Shown: positions 35,460 to 48,579, counted from the first letter of the stretch. The stretch is DNA of 64,000 bases from Capitulum mitella (GCA_030062745.1 CP099842.1:4879822-4943821), one strand, 5' to 3'. Notes: generated from the sequence alone by a model not told the origin. Program-made: numbers and translations.

Positions 35460-36455
35460 TGCTCCGCGCTCGCACACAACTGATCGTCCGGAAGATGGTC
35501 GCGAGAGAGTCCGGTTCATCGCAGGCCATAATCTCGTGCGTCAGGCTCAGTGTGCTGGTGTCAGCCAGTTGTGCGGCTAGCCAGCCCAGGCTCTCTCGCA
35601 GCTCGGATACATGGTCAAATTTACGGCGTCCAAAGGTGACCCGAGCACCGAAGTTCAAGGCTTTTCAATTTCGTCCACGTTCTTTTTAGTGCCATTACCA
35701 TAAACCGAAATGCAGTATCTGACGTGCCAAAGGACAAGAGCCAGGACCGGACAGACCATGCACAGCATGGCGAAAATGACATCTGGTATGAGATGGCAGG
35801 CATGGGAGAGGCCGGCCAAGGTGCCTGCGCAGCAGCGGCTGACGTGGGACACGTGAGCATCCACGACAGGGTCTGGTCGAAGGTGATGCCCAGATTTTTT
35901 ACCTCGCTGCAAGGTGCGAGGGCTGTGTCACGGAAGGCGACTTGGAAATTAAGCATATTGCGCAGGTTTCAGCGGTTTCCGAAAACAATGAGTTGCGGTT
36001 TTGTTGCGTTAACCTCGAGGGCGTCCGCGCGGAGCCATACAGCCAGAGAGCCGAGGACATTCTCCGTGATGGAGATGAGCTCTAGGAGATCGCTCTTTTT
36101 CCGGTAATAAGCACCTGCGTATCACCCGCATACTCCACGCCGTCGCCCTCCGGGCAAAACGTCGCCATGCCGTTCGTGAAGATTCTGAGCAACAAAGGCC
36201 CCAAGGCCGACCCCTGGAAAACGTCCATCGTGTTCGCCAGCGGTTGTGGAGCCCCTGCGCCTGGTAGTGTGACGTTCTGCGTGTGTCCACGAATGTAAGA
36301 GGCGAACCGAGTGGTGTCGACTGCGTGCAGTTGGAGTTTTCGCAGCAAGAGGTCGTGGTCGATGACGTCGAAGCAGAAGCTCAGATCGATCAGGCACAGT
36401 AGTGATATGTCCCCGTTATCGGTAGCGGAGAGGGTGCGCTCGGTGAATCACGTGT
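35460..36455 (-). mobile_element. CR1/L2-like LINE fragment (reverse transcriptase and C-terminal region)
   Basis: The minus strand reads LLCLIDLSFCFDVIDHDLLL, then SYIRGHTQNV, VFQGSALGPLLL (the usual PQGSVLGPLL block), a decayed YADDTQ motif (YAGDTQ), NLGITFDQTLSW, then LNFGARVTFGRRKFDHVSEL, typical of the C-terminus of CR1/L2-type LINEs. The frame changes more than once and the 5' part (endonuclease) is missing, so it is a dead 5'-truncated copy. Its 3' side meets the palindrome's right arm. Confidence 0.85.
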
Positions 36456-36469
36456 TAAATCACCACTGT

Positions 36470-38090
36470 CCTAAGCAGACGAAATATGCGAAGAAATCGA
36501 AATGACTCATGATGACATCAAATGCACGTCATTCGCTGCGGCATTTGTTTTTATTTTCAAAATCATAGACTGAGACCCGGATGTGTTTGCGTTGCTCGTT
36601 GAAAGAACACTAGTTTCTAAAACGCGATTCAAGAACTCCTTAAACTAACACAGCGTGACAAATAAAGTCGTTATCGTTTACAGGTTGAAATGTTTTAGAG
36701 ATAAAATGTATACAAAGAATGCATCGTATAAGCAGGTATCATAAATAACCCAACAGCAGGGAAGGTGATGCGGTTGACAGTGGTCGAAAAAATTGCCACA
36801 AATGTTAGGTTTTGCGCTGTACAGAAGCACTCAAATGAAGATCGAACCAGATAAGCATCGAAATATAGAACATGTCGGAAAAATCGTCGCAAAAGATAGA
36901 GACTAGCAGAGAAATTCGTCGAAAACAGACATGTGCTTTCACGAAAGGAAGGGCTTCCTCTGCTCCGCTAGTTGATTTAGAAAAAAAAATCACCAATGTG
37001 TAATGCAACGTTTCGATGACAGGCCATCTTGAAGAGACAGTCCAGAACCGTAACGTTGAGCCCCATCTTAACGCATGTTTTGGCACATAAAAGGCCGGCA
37101 TGTCCTGGAATACAGAAAGCTGCTTTGTTTCATAGTTGTGCCAAAAACCTGGGAAACTATGAGACTATCTTCGCATAATGAAAAGTGGAAGATACCGAGT
37201 TTTTAGTTTCCCTGCCCTTAAATCGACACGCAAGAGTCCCCTTCCAAGCTAAATTGCATGTCTCATGTCGAGTTGATAGTGTTCGGACGGCAACCGGCGA
37301 GCAGGGACCTTGAAATGAAGACCTAGGGCAGGGAAAACGCAACTGATGTCGGTGGGAAAGTTTAACATTTAGCCGGGATGTCTGTAAATTAAGTAAATTA
37401 CCGTCATTGCCCACCTACGCTCAACAATGAAAGGTTCGCGCCTCATTAAATTGTCAATATTAAATTAAACGTATGCGGATTGCCGAAACGCGCAAAACCA
37501 GTTCCTCTTGTGTCACCGACCTTATGACATATCTCCATTTAGTGTGATCTAGTACAGGTCCAATCCCATATAGCAAAGCAAAACAGCTTGACCTTACTTA
37601 GCGAAAAAAGCAAAACAAAGAACCGTTGCAGTACGGCGGGCCGTGATTGATTTCGTAAAGATTCCTTACGAACGCTGAACAGCTTTGCAGACCAGGCCGT
37701 TGGGCTGAAAATCTTTAGACTTGCCTAGGAGCGGCAGCTGAATATGCTGATCCCTTTTCAGGCGAACGGGATTGTGGGTTATGGATTGTGCCGGATGTGA
37801 GGCTTCGCACAGTGTGTTCATTCTCATGTCAGGCTTTACACGCGATGCATTTGTTTTCGGATCATTGAGACACTCAGCAATCTTTGCGTTCTGGATGCTT
37901 TGGAGATTTTATTTAGCAAAGCACATTCGAGTCGATGCACTGCTTGAATGGGCGCGTTAATTTGATTGCTCTATCTGACGATATCCCACTCAATAATTTT
38001 TCCCCGTTACCACTCCCTAGTTCCTCAGTCAGCCCACGTGATTAAACATTTGTAACGCACCAAAAAAACTCGCCAATTGAGTTCTGATTA
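36470..38090. other. AT-rich spacer; nothing recognised
   Basis: No supported exon, RNA gene or repeat on either strand. Confidence 0.4.
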
Positions 38091-38101
38091 CAATCAGTTA
38101 G

Positions 38102-39287
38102 CTCTATTCCTATATGGCGGAGGTGGGGGGGGGGGGGGGCGCTTCGGAAGCCCCTACCATCCGTTGTTTTCCTTGTCCTGCCCGGGATTCTTAAAGAGGC
38201 TTCGGAAAACTTGGCCACTTTTCCTACTTCTTCTTCCCACGTATTATACCAGATTTTCATAACTTTGTTTTCCGAGAGGCGGAGCCAGGCCACGTCTTTG
38301 AGGGCACCTCAAGCCAATTTAGCATTGCTGAAGGTAAAAGACAATGGCTGTCAAAAATAGAATTTTAAGATAAAACTTAACGTCGTATGTGAGTGTAAAG
38401 ACGAAGAACTGGGCAAAACACGACAAAATCTGGGGTTAATTCATTACGTCAGGTCAAGGCCAGAACTCAGGGTTTAATTTTATGTAATTGTTTTTAGCGT
38501 TGATTAAGGAAAACGAAACGCATGTCACTTGGCAGAGTGCCCTGCATTTTTGTTTCCCGTTTCAGACTGATATCAGATCAAGTCACGAAGTTACGGCCTA
38601 GAGTATCTGAGCGTTCTGGATCTGCGCACTTACCCTATACCGCGACGCCGTTAAACAGGACCGTTAGAAATAGAGTAAATTTAAATGACTGAAAACCATT
38701 TCAAACACTTCGAGATTAACTCAAGTTCATTCCATGCGATTCTAAGGTCATTTGAGGTCATTTAACGTCAAAGATCGTAAGCTGACTCAATGAGCATGCG
38801 TTAATGACTGTTCCCGTTTTCCATGTCCTGACACCGCCTGTGCCAGCATATAAACAATATATTAAAACTTGTAATTCTTAAGCTTAGCATGACTAGAAAT
38901 TGAAAACGACTGGATCATATTTTTAGCTTTTATTTCAATTTGGTTTTTAAAATGCTCCATCCATTTTCCAAGCCTTGAGAACGCCTGTGACGTTTCTCAA
39001 AATTCTTTGCAAGTGGGCCGAAGAAAAAAGTCTGTCGAATACCTCTCGCTTCACACCAGCTGCATCGTTGCTGGTCCATAGCCGTCGGAGAAATACGGCG
39101 AAATACCCACCCCCCTTTCCGACTTTTGCGCGCCTATATCCACTCCTTTTAAGATTTTCAAAACGAATTTTTAAAGCGATGATTTCTGCATCAGAGGCGT
39201 CGATTGCCGTTTGGTGCAATGCAAGCGAACGGGTAGTTCTCGAGATCTCGGAGGGGGGGCCTAATAATCCCCCTATACGGGAATGCC
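38102..39287. mobile_element. Second copy of the TTAA-type DNA element, more degraded
   Basis: Aligns with 25634-26845 along its length. Shared blocks include CTTGGTCACTTTTCCTA-like, GGCGGAG(T/C)CAGGC, GGCACCTCA(T/A)GCCA, TTTGAGGTCATTTAA-like, CCATGTCCTGRCACCGCC and GTAGTTCTCGAGATCTC. The terminal G tract and CTATTCC remain on the left, but the flanking TTAA is no longer intact (TTAG) and the right end is blurred. Confidence 0.75.
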
Positions 39288-39289
39288 CC

Positions 39290-41390
39290 GTTGCGCTGAA
39301 GGTACCGAAATGGTTTATCAATATAACGTAATGAACATCCATAGAAATCAAATTATTACCATGTGTCTTCCAAGTACTTACTGTGTTGCTAAAGCTTTTG
39401 CGCAAACCTGACAAAAAGCGCACCGTGAGTGCAGATAGGACAATATATGAAACTCTTTATAGTAAAGGGCATGAAAACTGCCCGGGATCTGCAACCCAAA
39501 GCGATTAATATCTGGACACAAATTCAGTTTTTAACTTACATTAATCTGTTTGTAGTGTATGAAACCCGAGGAGAAACGGGACGCGGACATATAGTTCAGA
39601 ATAACTGTAGACATTCAAACTGTTTAAACGTAAGAATTGATCAATTTGAGCGGTTTGAAGGCTTACAGCTATTCCGAGTTATTTGTCCACGCCCCCTTTT
39701 CTCTTAGACTGGACATTGTCCTGACCACATCACGAACAATTAAGTCTTCATTGAACTGTTACATTACGAACCTTACTACAAACTTTTTACTTCGAATTGT
39801 TTAACTTAAGGAAATATGTCAATATTTTTTTGTAGCGGACTTTGCCAAGCTAATGCCAAAGATTACATGAAATGGGAGTAATATGTTCTGCGACCAGGTG
39901 TGTTTATAATCTGGTAGCGTTCCACAGTTTTTTAATACTATTATCATACTGTTTTCGCGACGACATAGACCATAGGCCACAGTCCATAGGCGCCCCAAAA
40001 CAGAGCGTCCACGCAGTTTTGCTTTTTTTAGTAATCCAGTTTCATATCTGTTCTCTCAGTACTGAGTGGGCCCAACGCAATTATATTTCAGCAGACAGTC
40101 AGATTCTCGGTTTGGGCCTCGTCTGATCGTGTACCTCACATGACGCAGTCAATGACTTACTGTTTCCAGACTGATTGAAGCCATAGAAATGCTGTGATTT
40201 GTTGTGCAGTGAGCTTCCAGCAACAAAATGCTTCAGCATGTGCGAATAGTAACGCATTATGAACTCCCTACGAAAATACAGTTTTGCTTACGGAACCCCC
40301 AACCCCCAGTTTCCGTGACATCCAGAGGCGTCGTATTCACACGGAGGTTCGAATCCAGCATTAAGTCGGGCAGCGGTAATTACATTTGTTCTGTGGGCGG
40401 CATGTTTTCGGAACCTAGTAATCTTAATTTCTTGCGGTGTGCGGTACATGAAACTACGCATGATAGCACCTTAAGCACTATGTTCTATGGCCTTCTCCAA
40501 AGCGGCTAAACATTTCCAGCCGGTGGAGAAATGTTTCTGTTGGAAAAAGTACGGGGTATCCAGCGCGCAGGCCGCGTGGTCATTCATTCCAGATTGATAT
40601 GGATTCCAAATTAATGTCCATATGCGAAATGGATCATATAAACGACGGGCCAAATGTCCATGCCCTCGGCATGACGCATTTTTTAATGCATCAGCGCCAG
40701 CAGTAACTTACCTTGCATTTTCACTTCATCAGTTCCGGTAATTTACGGCATGATGAGTAACATGAAATGTTACTAAGCGAAATTCGCCCCGAACTGTCTG
40801 CAGAATGTGTGAACTTGGCGCTCTAGTTTTGAGGCTACCATTGAACGTTTTAATAAGAACACATTGCTGGAAGGTTTTGCGACATCGTTTCAAGACGTTC
40901 AGATAGTTCCCAGTATAGAAAAGGGGAGCACGTTCCAAACAGACTGTGAAATGCACCCTGGAGCAATCCGAAGATGCAAGACGGTTTGAGGAAACAGGCC
41001 GATAGGACAAATATGCTATGGTTTTAAGTGGCTGCGAAAGACAAGATGGAACACTAATCCCTTCAATTTGTAGATTGTAAACATGTTCTTATCAAGTTTT
41101 GCCTGCACCCATCCGCAAAAATTACACATTGTGCAAAAGTCCTCAACTAGCTTTGACCTATTAATCATTCTAACTGGAAACAGTCCGAAACAAATGTTCA
41201 CACACTCCTGATAAAAGGGAAATTCTGAACCTCCTTTTCACGAAGAGCGTTCAAAGAGATGCCAATTTCAAGAAGCTTAAGATCACTCTGACACCCTCAG
41301 AACCATGCAAACAATGTCCCAGTCTCCACAGGGCTCGGAAACACGAAGCTATGGTCCTAGACGTCCCGCAAGGCAACCTGAACATCTGTC
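39290..41390. other. Spacer; no gene seen
   Basis: AT-rich DNA without a recognisable exon. A lone GGTTCGAATCC word at about 40347 lacks a partner A box. If 41406-41518 is an exon, this may be its downstream intron. Confidence 0.35.
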
Positions 41391-41405
41391 ACCAACTCCA
41401 CTCAC

Positions 41406-41518
41406 GGTTTGACGGCCTCGTCGTATTTGAACTTGAGACTCTGGTAGAGGTTGGCTACCGCGTCGAACTGGGCCCGAAACATGTCTGGCGCGCTGCGGCC
41501 GCCGCCGGCGCCGCTGTC
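41406..41518 (-). CDS. Unidentified host exon next to a CpG island
   Basis: The minus strand reads DSGAGGGRSAPD, then MFRAQFDAVANLYQSL, then KFKYDEAVKP. The donor is AAACC|GTGAGT (phase 2), a consensus site, and a possible acceptor (AGCACAG) lies at 41519. The peptide after Met looks like an amphipathic helix. The CpG-dense block from 41480 to 42130 lies on its 5' side, so it could instead be a first exon starting at ATG 41482-41480. I do not recognise the family and found no partner exon. Confidence 0.5.
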
Positions 41519-42130
41519 CTGTGCTGGCTGTGTCGGCGGTGGCGCGCGCGTCAGGCGCGTGCCGGCATCACCCCAGGGAGCTCAGACGGCTGCGCCGGCC
41601 GCCTGCCGTCTGCTCCCGCAGCCCGCGGCCGGCGGCGATGCCGACCAACCAGCGCCGCCGCCGCCGGCCGGCCGGCCAATCGGCCGCCGCCGGGGGCGGG
41701 GCCCGCTGGCGCCGGGCTGGCGGCAAGAGCTGCAGCTCTTGGAAGCTGCGGCGCGGCCTCGCGGCCGTCCGGCCGGGCCAGCCAATGGCTGCGGAAGGCG
41801 GCTGGAGGCGCGGCAGGCCGGCTGGCCGGGCGGCACTGTGATCCGTGACGTCAGATGGGGCTGCGGATCGACCCTGCCGCCGGGCCGCCGCTCCTGGAAG
41901 CCTATCTGGGCGGAGCTGCACGGAGATACGGGGCGCGCCGTCCGGCGGCCGCGCTGATTCATGGCCGGAGCCGGCCGGCTTTTCGCCGCGGGGTATTGAC
42001 GGAGACGGCCGGGCCGGGGCGGAGGCGGCAGGCCAGACGGCCGGCTTCGGCCACCGAACTCATCGGGTTGGATCGCCAGTCACTGTCAGCCACGCCGCCC
42101 GCGGCTTGCAGGCGGGCAACACCCAAGATC
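41480..42130. promoter_or_regulatory. CpG island, probable promoter of a minus-strand gene
   Basis: One of the strongest CpG-dense blocks of the window, with many GGCCGG and GCCGCC words, directly 5' of the exon at 41406-41518. The long arginine/proline/alanine-rich frames on both strands come from composition. No TATA box or initiator identified. Confidence 0.45.
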
Positions 42131-42249
42131 AATGGTCATTTTGATGCGGAGATTGGTGCGCTTACACGCAATCAGGCTGCCACGCTGAGAAAATTCAGCC
42201 GCGGATGTCGAAGACCGCAGAGACAACTGGGCGTAGCTTCTATCTAAGA

Positions 42250-43595
42250 TGAGAGCTAACGTTTGCATGCAATACTGGAGGTTCACATACCGACCTATTT
42301 ATGATTCTGACTTCTGCCACATATTTTGTCTTTGAACTTTCTTTTTATTCCTTCTGTCCCTCAGAAATGGCAGCAATGTGTTCTTGACTTCCGTGGACAG
42401 CATCCATGTGCAGGCCATACTGTCCTGTCGTAACTCATTAGCATCACACATAACCCATGTCGTAACACAGTCGAATACTCTCGACACAGCATACTACTGG
42501 TGATTATAAGCAAGCACCGCAAGTGCTTGCAAGGGCCAGACAAGAAGGTTAAAAACGCGAAGAGTTTTTTGGTAAGCTTTCAGGCCCAGTACATCCGCCT
42601 CCACGGCAAGGCATTCTTGGGACAGATCAATGCAGCCAGCATCAAGCGACGGGCCATTGCTCGCCTCGTCATGCACCAGGACGGAATGCGCTACTGTATT
42701 AGAAGTGAAACAGAGATGCCGCTGGCTGGCGTCATCAAGACGTCGCCGATTCGCCAGAGATCGCGGCCGAAGGACATCTGATGACGTCACCGGGGGAGTA
42801 TTGATCCGCGGTGGAGATGATGAAGCCGGAATCTCGGCTACCGACACAGGATGACAGAAGAACAGCAGCAGTGTGACGGTACTCGGGGTACTTCCCGAGC
42901 TGTCAGTACGTTGGGACCGGCGCGGAAAATACGACGCAGTAAGGTGGTGGTCCAAGCAGGGCTCCAGAGCCTAAAAAAGGTTCAGGGACAGCTCAGACCT
43001 CTGCATAGCCCACAGGTTTCCGGGAATCTGATAGAAATCTAGGTGAGGCAGATCTGGGTTTAAGAAAGCCAGATACCAGGAGAAGTGGAGAGTGTCCGCG
43101 TAAACGCAGGAGAGCTTTTTACACATATGGAGTGTTCGTTAAATCTTAAAAAGCGCGAATTTTATGCCCATCGTATGCTTACTTCCGTATGTAAATATTC
43201 CTGACAGACTTCGTGAAAACGTTTTCCTCCCGTTGTCACCACAAGAAAAATCCGAGGGATCCAACGATCATCTTGTTTTTCATAGTTCCTGGGTTCTACG
43301 CCAAACAAGGTACATTCAGTTTCTGAGGATATTCTAGGGTCTTTACGCAGTCTTTCAAAGCTATTTGCTATGCCCCATGTTTTGATAGAGGTCCTCCAAC
43401 CTCAGGAGATCGAGAAAAGTATTCTTTGCAGGCCTGACGTGGCAAATGGCCTTGAACAGTTTATTTCCATATCAAGTGCTGGACTTCGGAGAGACTTTTA
43501 GACCCGGGATGTGTGCATGAGCTGAAACGGTAGCCAGCTAGACTAACGAAAATCTTCCCTGTATTTCATTAAATCCACTTCCAATAAATTCAAAA
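42250..43595. other. Spacer; no gene seen
   Basis: Opposed open frames at about 42494-42955 have no recognisable domain. Nothing else is seen. Confidence 0.35.
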
Positions 43596-43596
43596 T

Positions 43597-43600
43597 TCAA

Positions 43601-43631
<31 letters not shown>
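43597..43631. repeat. AATA tetranucleotide microsatellite
   Basis: About nine AATA units. Confidence 0.92.
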
Positions 43632-44079
43632 GTAGTGCATTTCAATAAATCCACAGCGCTTTTCGTATGAATCTTAGCCGAGTCCCTGGGTCCAATAACA
43701 GGTTTCCATGCTTGACAACGACTTCATGGAATTTGTAAACTATAACTTACCAAGCTCGGAAGTTCCATCAGCGATAGGACAATAGGAATTAAAAGCAAGT
43801 TCGCATTCGGACTCGGAAATGGTTCAAGGACCATCGAAGCAACTTGAGAAAGAGAATCGAGATGCCCGGATTTAAAATGAGGCACATAAGATCCGAGAAA
43901 CACTTGTGGTCAGCTGATCGGCAGTCAGGATCTCATGAGGGATGAATGGGTTTTATGTCTTCTCTGACTGACATCATTCAGTCAAAACTGAGTGGACGAT
44001 AACGCTTTCGGAAGACCCTCTATCGTGGGAAGGAAGCACCTGGTTGGGTGAAAACCTTGGTAAACGTTTCTTTTGCCTT

Positions 44080-44370
44080 GGTGACATCAACATCGATCTC
44101 CCGCGATACGACGGCCCCGGCGCACGCCGGTACAGACGGGTTCTGGGTGACCTGAGCCTTCTCAAGCCGAACGCCCTCCCACTCGACGGCATCCTCGTCG
44201 TACGCAAAGCTTCTTGATCACGCCAGCACAAACTTACGCGGTCTGGAGTCCGCTCTGCTGGCATCGCCCGCACCGGTCGCTGACGGTCTGGCCGTCATCA
44301 CGCGTGCAACGTTCCGAAGGCAGCGCCGCCGTCCACCTTTCACCGTTCGACCCTGGCAAGAAGTAAATTG
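44080..44370 (+). mobile_element. LINE endonuclease fragment (CR1/L2-like)
   Basis: The plus strand reads LGDINIDLPRYDGPGARRY, then RRVLGDLSLLKP, and in a shifted frame LLDHASTNL, SPAPVADGLAVITRATFRRQ and RRRPPFTVRPWQEV. This is the C-terminal part of the apurinic-type endonuclease and its linker in CR1/L2-type LINEs (the GDFNIDL and SDH motifs, the latter decayed). It is a dead fragment and may be the upstream part of the LINE at 45490-47165. Confidence 0.75.
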
Positions 44371-45489
44371 AGATGCTATGTGTGTGCAGTTGTTACTGGC
44401 CGATTGGTCCGGTATGTGCTGCGCCACTGGCATTAGACATTGACGTAAAGATGACGGATTTCATGAGTATACGGCATAGCGCTGTGGACGTGTAGTCTAC
44501 CACTAAAACCGTGACCCCTCGTCGCCCTCGCTGTCCATGAGTGGAAGACAACCCTGAACTGCCACATCTCATACGCGAACGCGAAAAAGGTTTCCAGTGC
44601 CTGCGCGCTTTTCACCTGGGCACTGTACTGGCGGTTGCGAAATCACCCCAAGTCTACTCTAGTCACATCCAAGCGCGATTATTTTTGTCCTCAGACTGTT
44701 CTGTCTATCCATCTGCTACCTATTAACAGGTAAGCAGGAGTCCTTCCACCCTAATTCACCACGATATAAAGAACCTTACTTTAACTCACAAAGAAATGGG
44801 CTATAAACAAGTGAAAATATAAAGTCTGGCCGGAGGCACTCCCTGGTAGAGAAAGGAAGAAACATGATAAATTCCTATTCTATTACAAAATCATCATTTA
44901 TTAATTAACAATACGTAAAGCAGTCTCAGCCAAAAAGTGTGGGACTGTCTGCCTTACCGACCCCGAGGCCTATATGTTAGGGGTTAGTGTTAGCCAAGAA
45001 AACCTAGCGGTGATGCGCTGGCGCACTGTGGGGTCAAATAAATGTTAGGTCGGCTTGTGAGGCAGGCTCACCAGGACTAAACATAGCCTGTTGTCCGGTG
45101 AGCCATGCTAACCGACAACACGAACTTCTGAAGAGGTATCTGCGACTTTTCATTTCGCTCTGCAAGATGGGGAGAGGACGCTGCTGTAGGTTTGGTTGCG
45201 GTCGCCATTTCGCCTCTGTCAACCCGCCTGCCACCTCTGCCTGCCATCTGGCACCGCCTTTGTGCGCTAATGCATGCTGCCTCGAGCTGTGTTCACTTGC
45301 TTTTGTGTTCCCCGAGCTTTCGAATGTCCATGCGAGGCATGTCGTCATCGTGAGAGGTGGGTGTTGAGGCGTACCACTCAACGCACTTCGGAGGTGTTTT
45401 CCCGTTCTCGGACAGCATTGCTTCACCTCAGTGACACCCAGTCGTCTCCTATGTCTCTCCCCCTGCCTGGAAATCGCTTGCACCGTTTC

Positions 45490-47165
45490 ACGGCACAAAT
45501 TTGACTCTCCTAACACCGCAGATAATTTCCGTCCCATCTTGATGCTGTCTGCACTCACCAAGCTACGTGAAAATATATCTAAGCAGCTATCTTTGTATCG
45601 TGTCACAGATAATCCGCTCTTTTCTTCTCAACGCAGACCTTGTTATTCCACTGTTCGAAGGAGGATGCCCTTATGGACGCTGTCGAGCGAATCAGGCGTC
45701 GAATCGACGCATAACACATAACTGCTGTCAGTTTTCATCGAGCACAGAAGAATTTTTGACAATGTTGACCACGGTGTTCTGACAGAGCCATAGGGATACG
45801 ACATCGAACCGAGACGGCTTGAAAGCTACCTCAGTAGCCCGGCGGCCGTTAGTGAAGGGCGGCTCCTTTTTCCCTTCCTTTATCCCATGGTGTCACTTAG
45901 GGTTCCCTTGTTGGTCCCCTTACTGTTCAGCATCTTCACGAAGGACCTCCCTTCGTATTCATCGCACGGATGTCTATTGTTATACGCCGACGACACCCAG
46001 GTGCTGGTCTCTGTGCTTCCTGATCACCCGTCTTCAAATTTCGGAAGAGGAATACTATCCTCGTCGTGCAGTCATATTTGCCATCCATTTCCCTGCTGAT
46101 GAGTCCAGCTGAAACCACCCTTCTCCTTGCCGAAACTCGCCAGCCCTCAGGGAAACTTCTTCCCATTTAACATTGAAAACCACACACCAACGCCCTCGTC
46201 GTTGTAAAGATGCTGGGCGTGACCATCGACCGTACCCTCTCCTAGAAGAAGCAAACGTCAATTGCCACCACAAAGTGCAACTCCGTCCTGTTTTGCCTTA
46301 CACAAAATCAGTCAATTTCTGACGCCGGAAGCCCGTTAAACTCCTGATGCAGAGTCGTGTTCTCCCACGCATCCCATAGTTCCTCTCTGTTCGTGGCGGG
46401 GCTGCGATGGGCGGCGTGAAAACGACGCAGAGGGCAATTCACTACGGGGCCAGGATCGCGCCTGCGACTTGGGGCCGTGATCCTCTCAGACTGTGGCAGC
46501 TCTTAGCTGGTGTAGTGTGCGGGACTTGCCACCTACCGAGACATCCTGGCTGTCTTCAGGGCTCTTAACCCTCTTCCCGAACCCATGACGCTAGGAAGCA
46601 TTGCTGTTTAAGGGGACTTATTTGTCCCCCCTAAGATCTCGGTAATTACCGGTCCGCTTTGATCAAAACAAACGGCGGGCGATTCGCCATGACGTTAAGT
46701 ACATTTTGATAACGAGAAATACTGAAAATCGTTTTAAGGGGTGTGGCAGGGGGCATGAAAATTCCGGAAATGGTGAGCAAAACAACGGAGAGATGGGGGC
46801 TCCTGAAGTGTCCCCTTTTACCAGAGGTGTTAACAACCCGCGGGCCCCGGTGGCGGTCCGGTCCTTGTTTACCCGGCGTGCTGATATTTTGGGCTGTCTC
46901 ACCCGTCCTTTGGTCGTGGGCGCCCCAGAGCCACCACCGTTTCGCCTCCTCCTCACGCAGGGTATTCTCCTACCGAGCAGCTTCGTCCTGGAACCGCCTG
47001 CCGCCAGCCATCGCCGCGTCTTCCTCCCAGTATGATTTTATTTCACGTTTTGACCGCCGTTTGTTGCAACCGCGATTTTCTCCTTCCTTTTGGCATTGCT
47101 TGTCACCGTTTTCATTATTGTTGCTCCTTGCTATCGTCTTACCAGTCTTTCACTGAGCTCGGTGC
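45490..47165 (+). mobile_element. CR1/L2-like LINE fragment (reverse transcriptase to C-terminus)
   Basis: The plus strand reads NFRPILMLSALTKLRENI (RT block 1), MDAVERIRRRID, a decayed PQGS..GPLLFSIFTKDL block near 45905, LLLYADDTQVLVS (catalytic YADD intact) near 45975, MLGVTIDRTLSW near 46210 and FSYRAASSWNRLPPAIAA near 46970. There are several frame changes and stops. It has the same orientation as 44080-44370. Confidence 0.82.
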
Positions 47166-47689
47166 TTGCTTGTGTTTGTTTTATCCATGTGTTCGATTCA
47201 AAGCAACCGTTAATCCATTATTTGGAATGATTCCTAAAATACACTGACTAGTCGATGGAGAACGTCCCCGGGATATCAGAAGAGTGACGTTGGAAAAGGG
47301 AACTGTTCTCAGCCAAATAAAGTTCAGAGGCTTCAGACCCAGGACCTGTGAAAGATAAAAACTAAAGAAGATCTGTCGGCAATACAGCTAAAAGCTTCAG
47401 CTCAATTCCGTTGCTACCGTCTTTCTGAAAGATGTCCGTCTGTCTGCCATTCTGTCTGCTTATCTGTCCTGTTATATCTGTTCCTGACCATGCTGCCTTT
47501 ACTCTGCCATTCTGAATGATACGAGCAGAAAACAGTACCCTACTGAGAAAATTATCACTTCTTAGACCAATGCTTTCCTGTTTGTCTTTAAATCAAGCAC
47601 AGGTGTGTTAGCCGCAGCTCCAACTATCCCAGAGACGCATCACCCAGACCGAGCCCGGCCCACATTTCATGTGCTGTATCTCATTCACG

Positions 47690-48010
47690 ACCCGTCCGGG
47701 TACGACCCTCTCTCTGACCAGGCCTTGGGGCCCCACTGAGGCTGGCCCCTGACAAAACGACTGTCAGCTCCTCTCCCGGCCGTCTGAGGTCATCCGTTCC
47801 GCCATCCGCCGGTCGATGCTCGTCTCTGCATCTCCGGGCCGCCGGCGACTGACGGTGGCGGCACGGCAGGGGACCGGCCTCGGGGCGAGACAGAGGGGCA
47901 GCGGTCGGAGGTTGACTGGGGGTGGTTTTCGCCCGCCTGGTCAGCCGGGGAATTGTCGCCGCTGTCAGAATCCGGGTCCCAATCGCTGCCAACGACCCCG
48001 GCTGGTAAAT
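47690..48010. other. GC-rich patch, no gene recognised
   Basis: Moderately CpG-rich block with arginine/proline-rich open frames on both strands and no domain. Confidence 0.3.
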
Positions 48011-48579
48011 ATCGTCGGTGCTGACGGCATCAGCTTTTCGATTGGTTTGCTTTTAGACCGGCCTGATGAACTTCAGTCGAGACAAGTTGCTGTTTTCGGT
48101 ACCGTCTGCAGCACTCTCATCTCTTATAATTTCGCAATGACTTTACATTAACCTAGCACATTTGCATTCAGATGTTTTCATAACTCTTTCATTCGGGCAA
48201 CAAATGCTATTTACAAGCAGCACGTTAGTTCAAATGAACTCCGTGAATCGTTTAACGAAAACCGGTTTGTGCTTGAGAAATTCCCGTTGCTGAGCATTTT
48301 TCACAACCACTTTCGAGTGTAAAACCAGGATAGTGTTCGACGATACACAATAAGTGTTGCTTAACAAGGAAGGGACGTTACCCCTTCAGCTTTCAGTCCG
48401 AGGAGAAGGTCCTTTGAAATCGGAAGAAATTGTCCGAACACTATGCCATATTGCTATTTTACTTTTATTATATTCGGATGAAAAAAAAATCGAAAAATTG
48501 ACCAGCATCTGACGAAAAACCCTGAAAAATCATCTCGAAGGAATGTGAGGTGAAGGCAAGCTTGAAACTCTCCGCCATC

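Noticed and set aside
40340-40360. GGTTCGAATCC, a canonical B-box word
   Set aside because: No A box at the right spacing and no cloverleaf can be drawn.
41480-42250. Large arginine/alanine/proline-rich frames on both strands
   Set aside because: They arise from CpG-island composition; no domain, and the overlapping frames are mutually exclusive.
42494-42955. Opposed open frames of 90 to 153 codons
   Set aside because: No domain, no splice support and no conserved motif on either strand.
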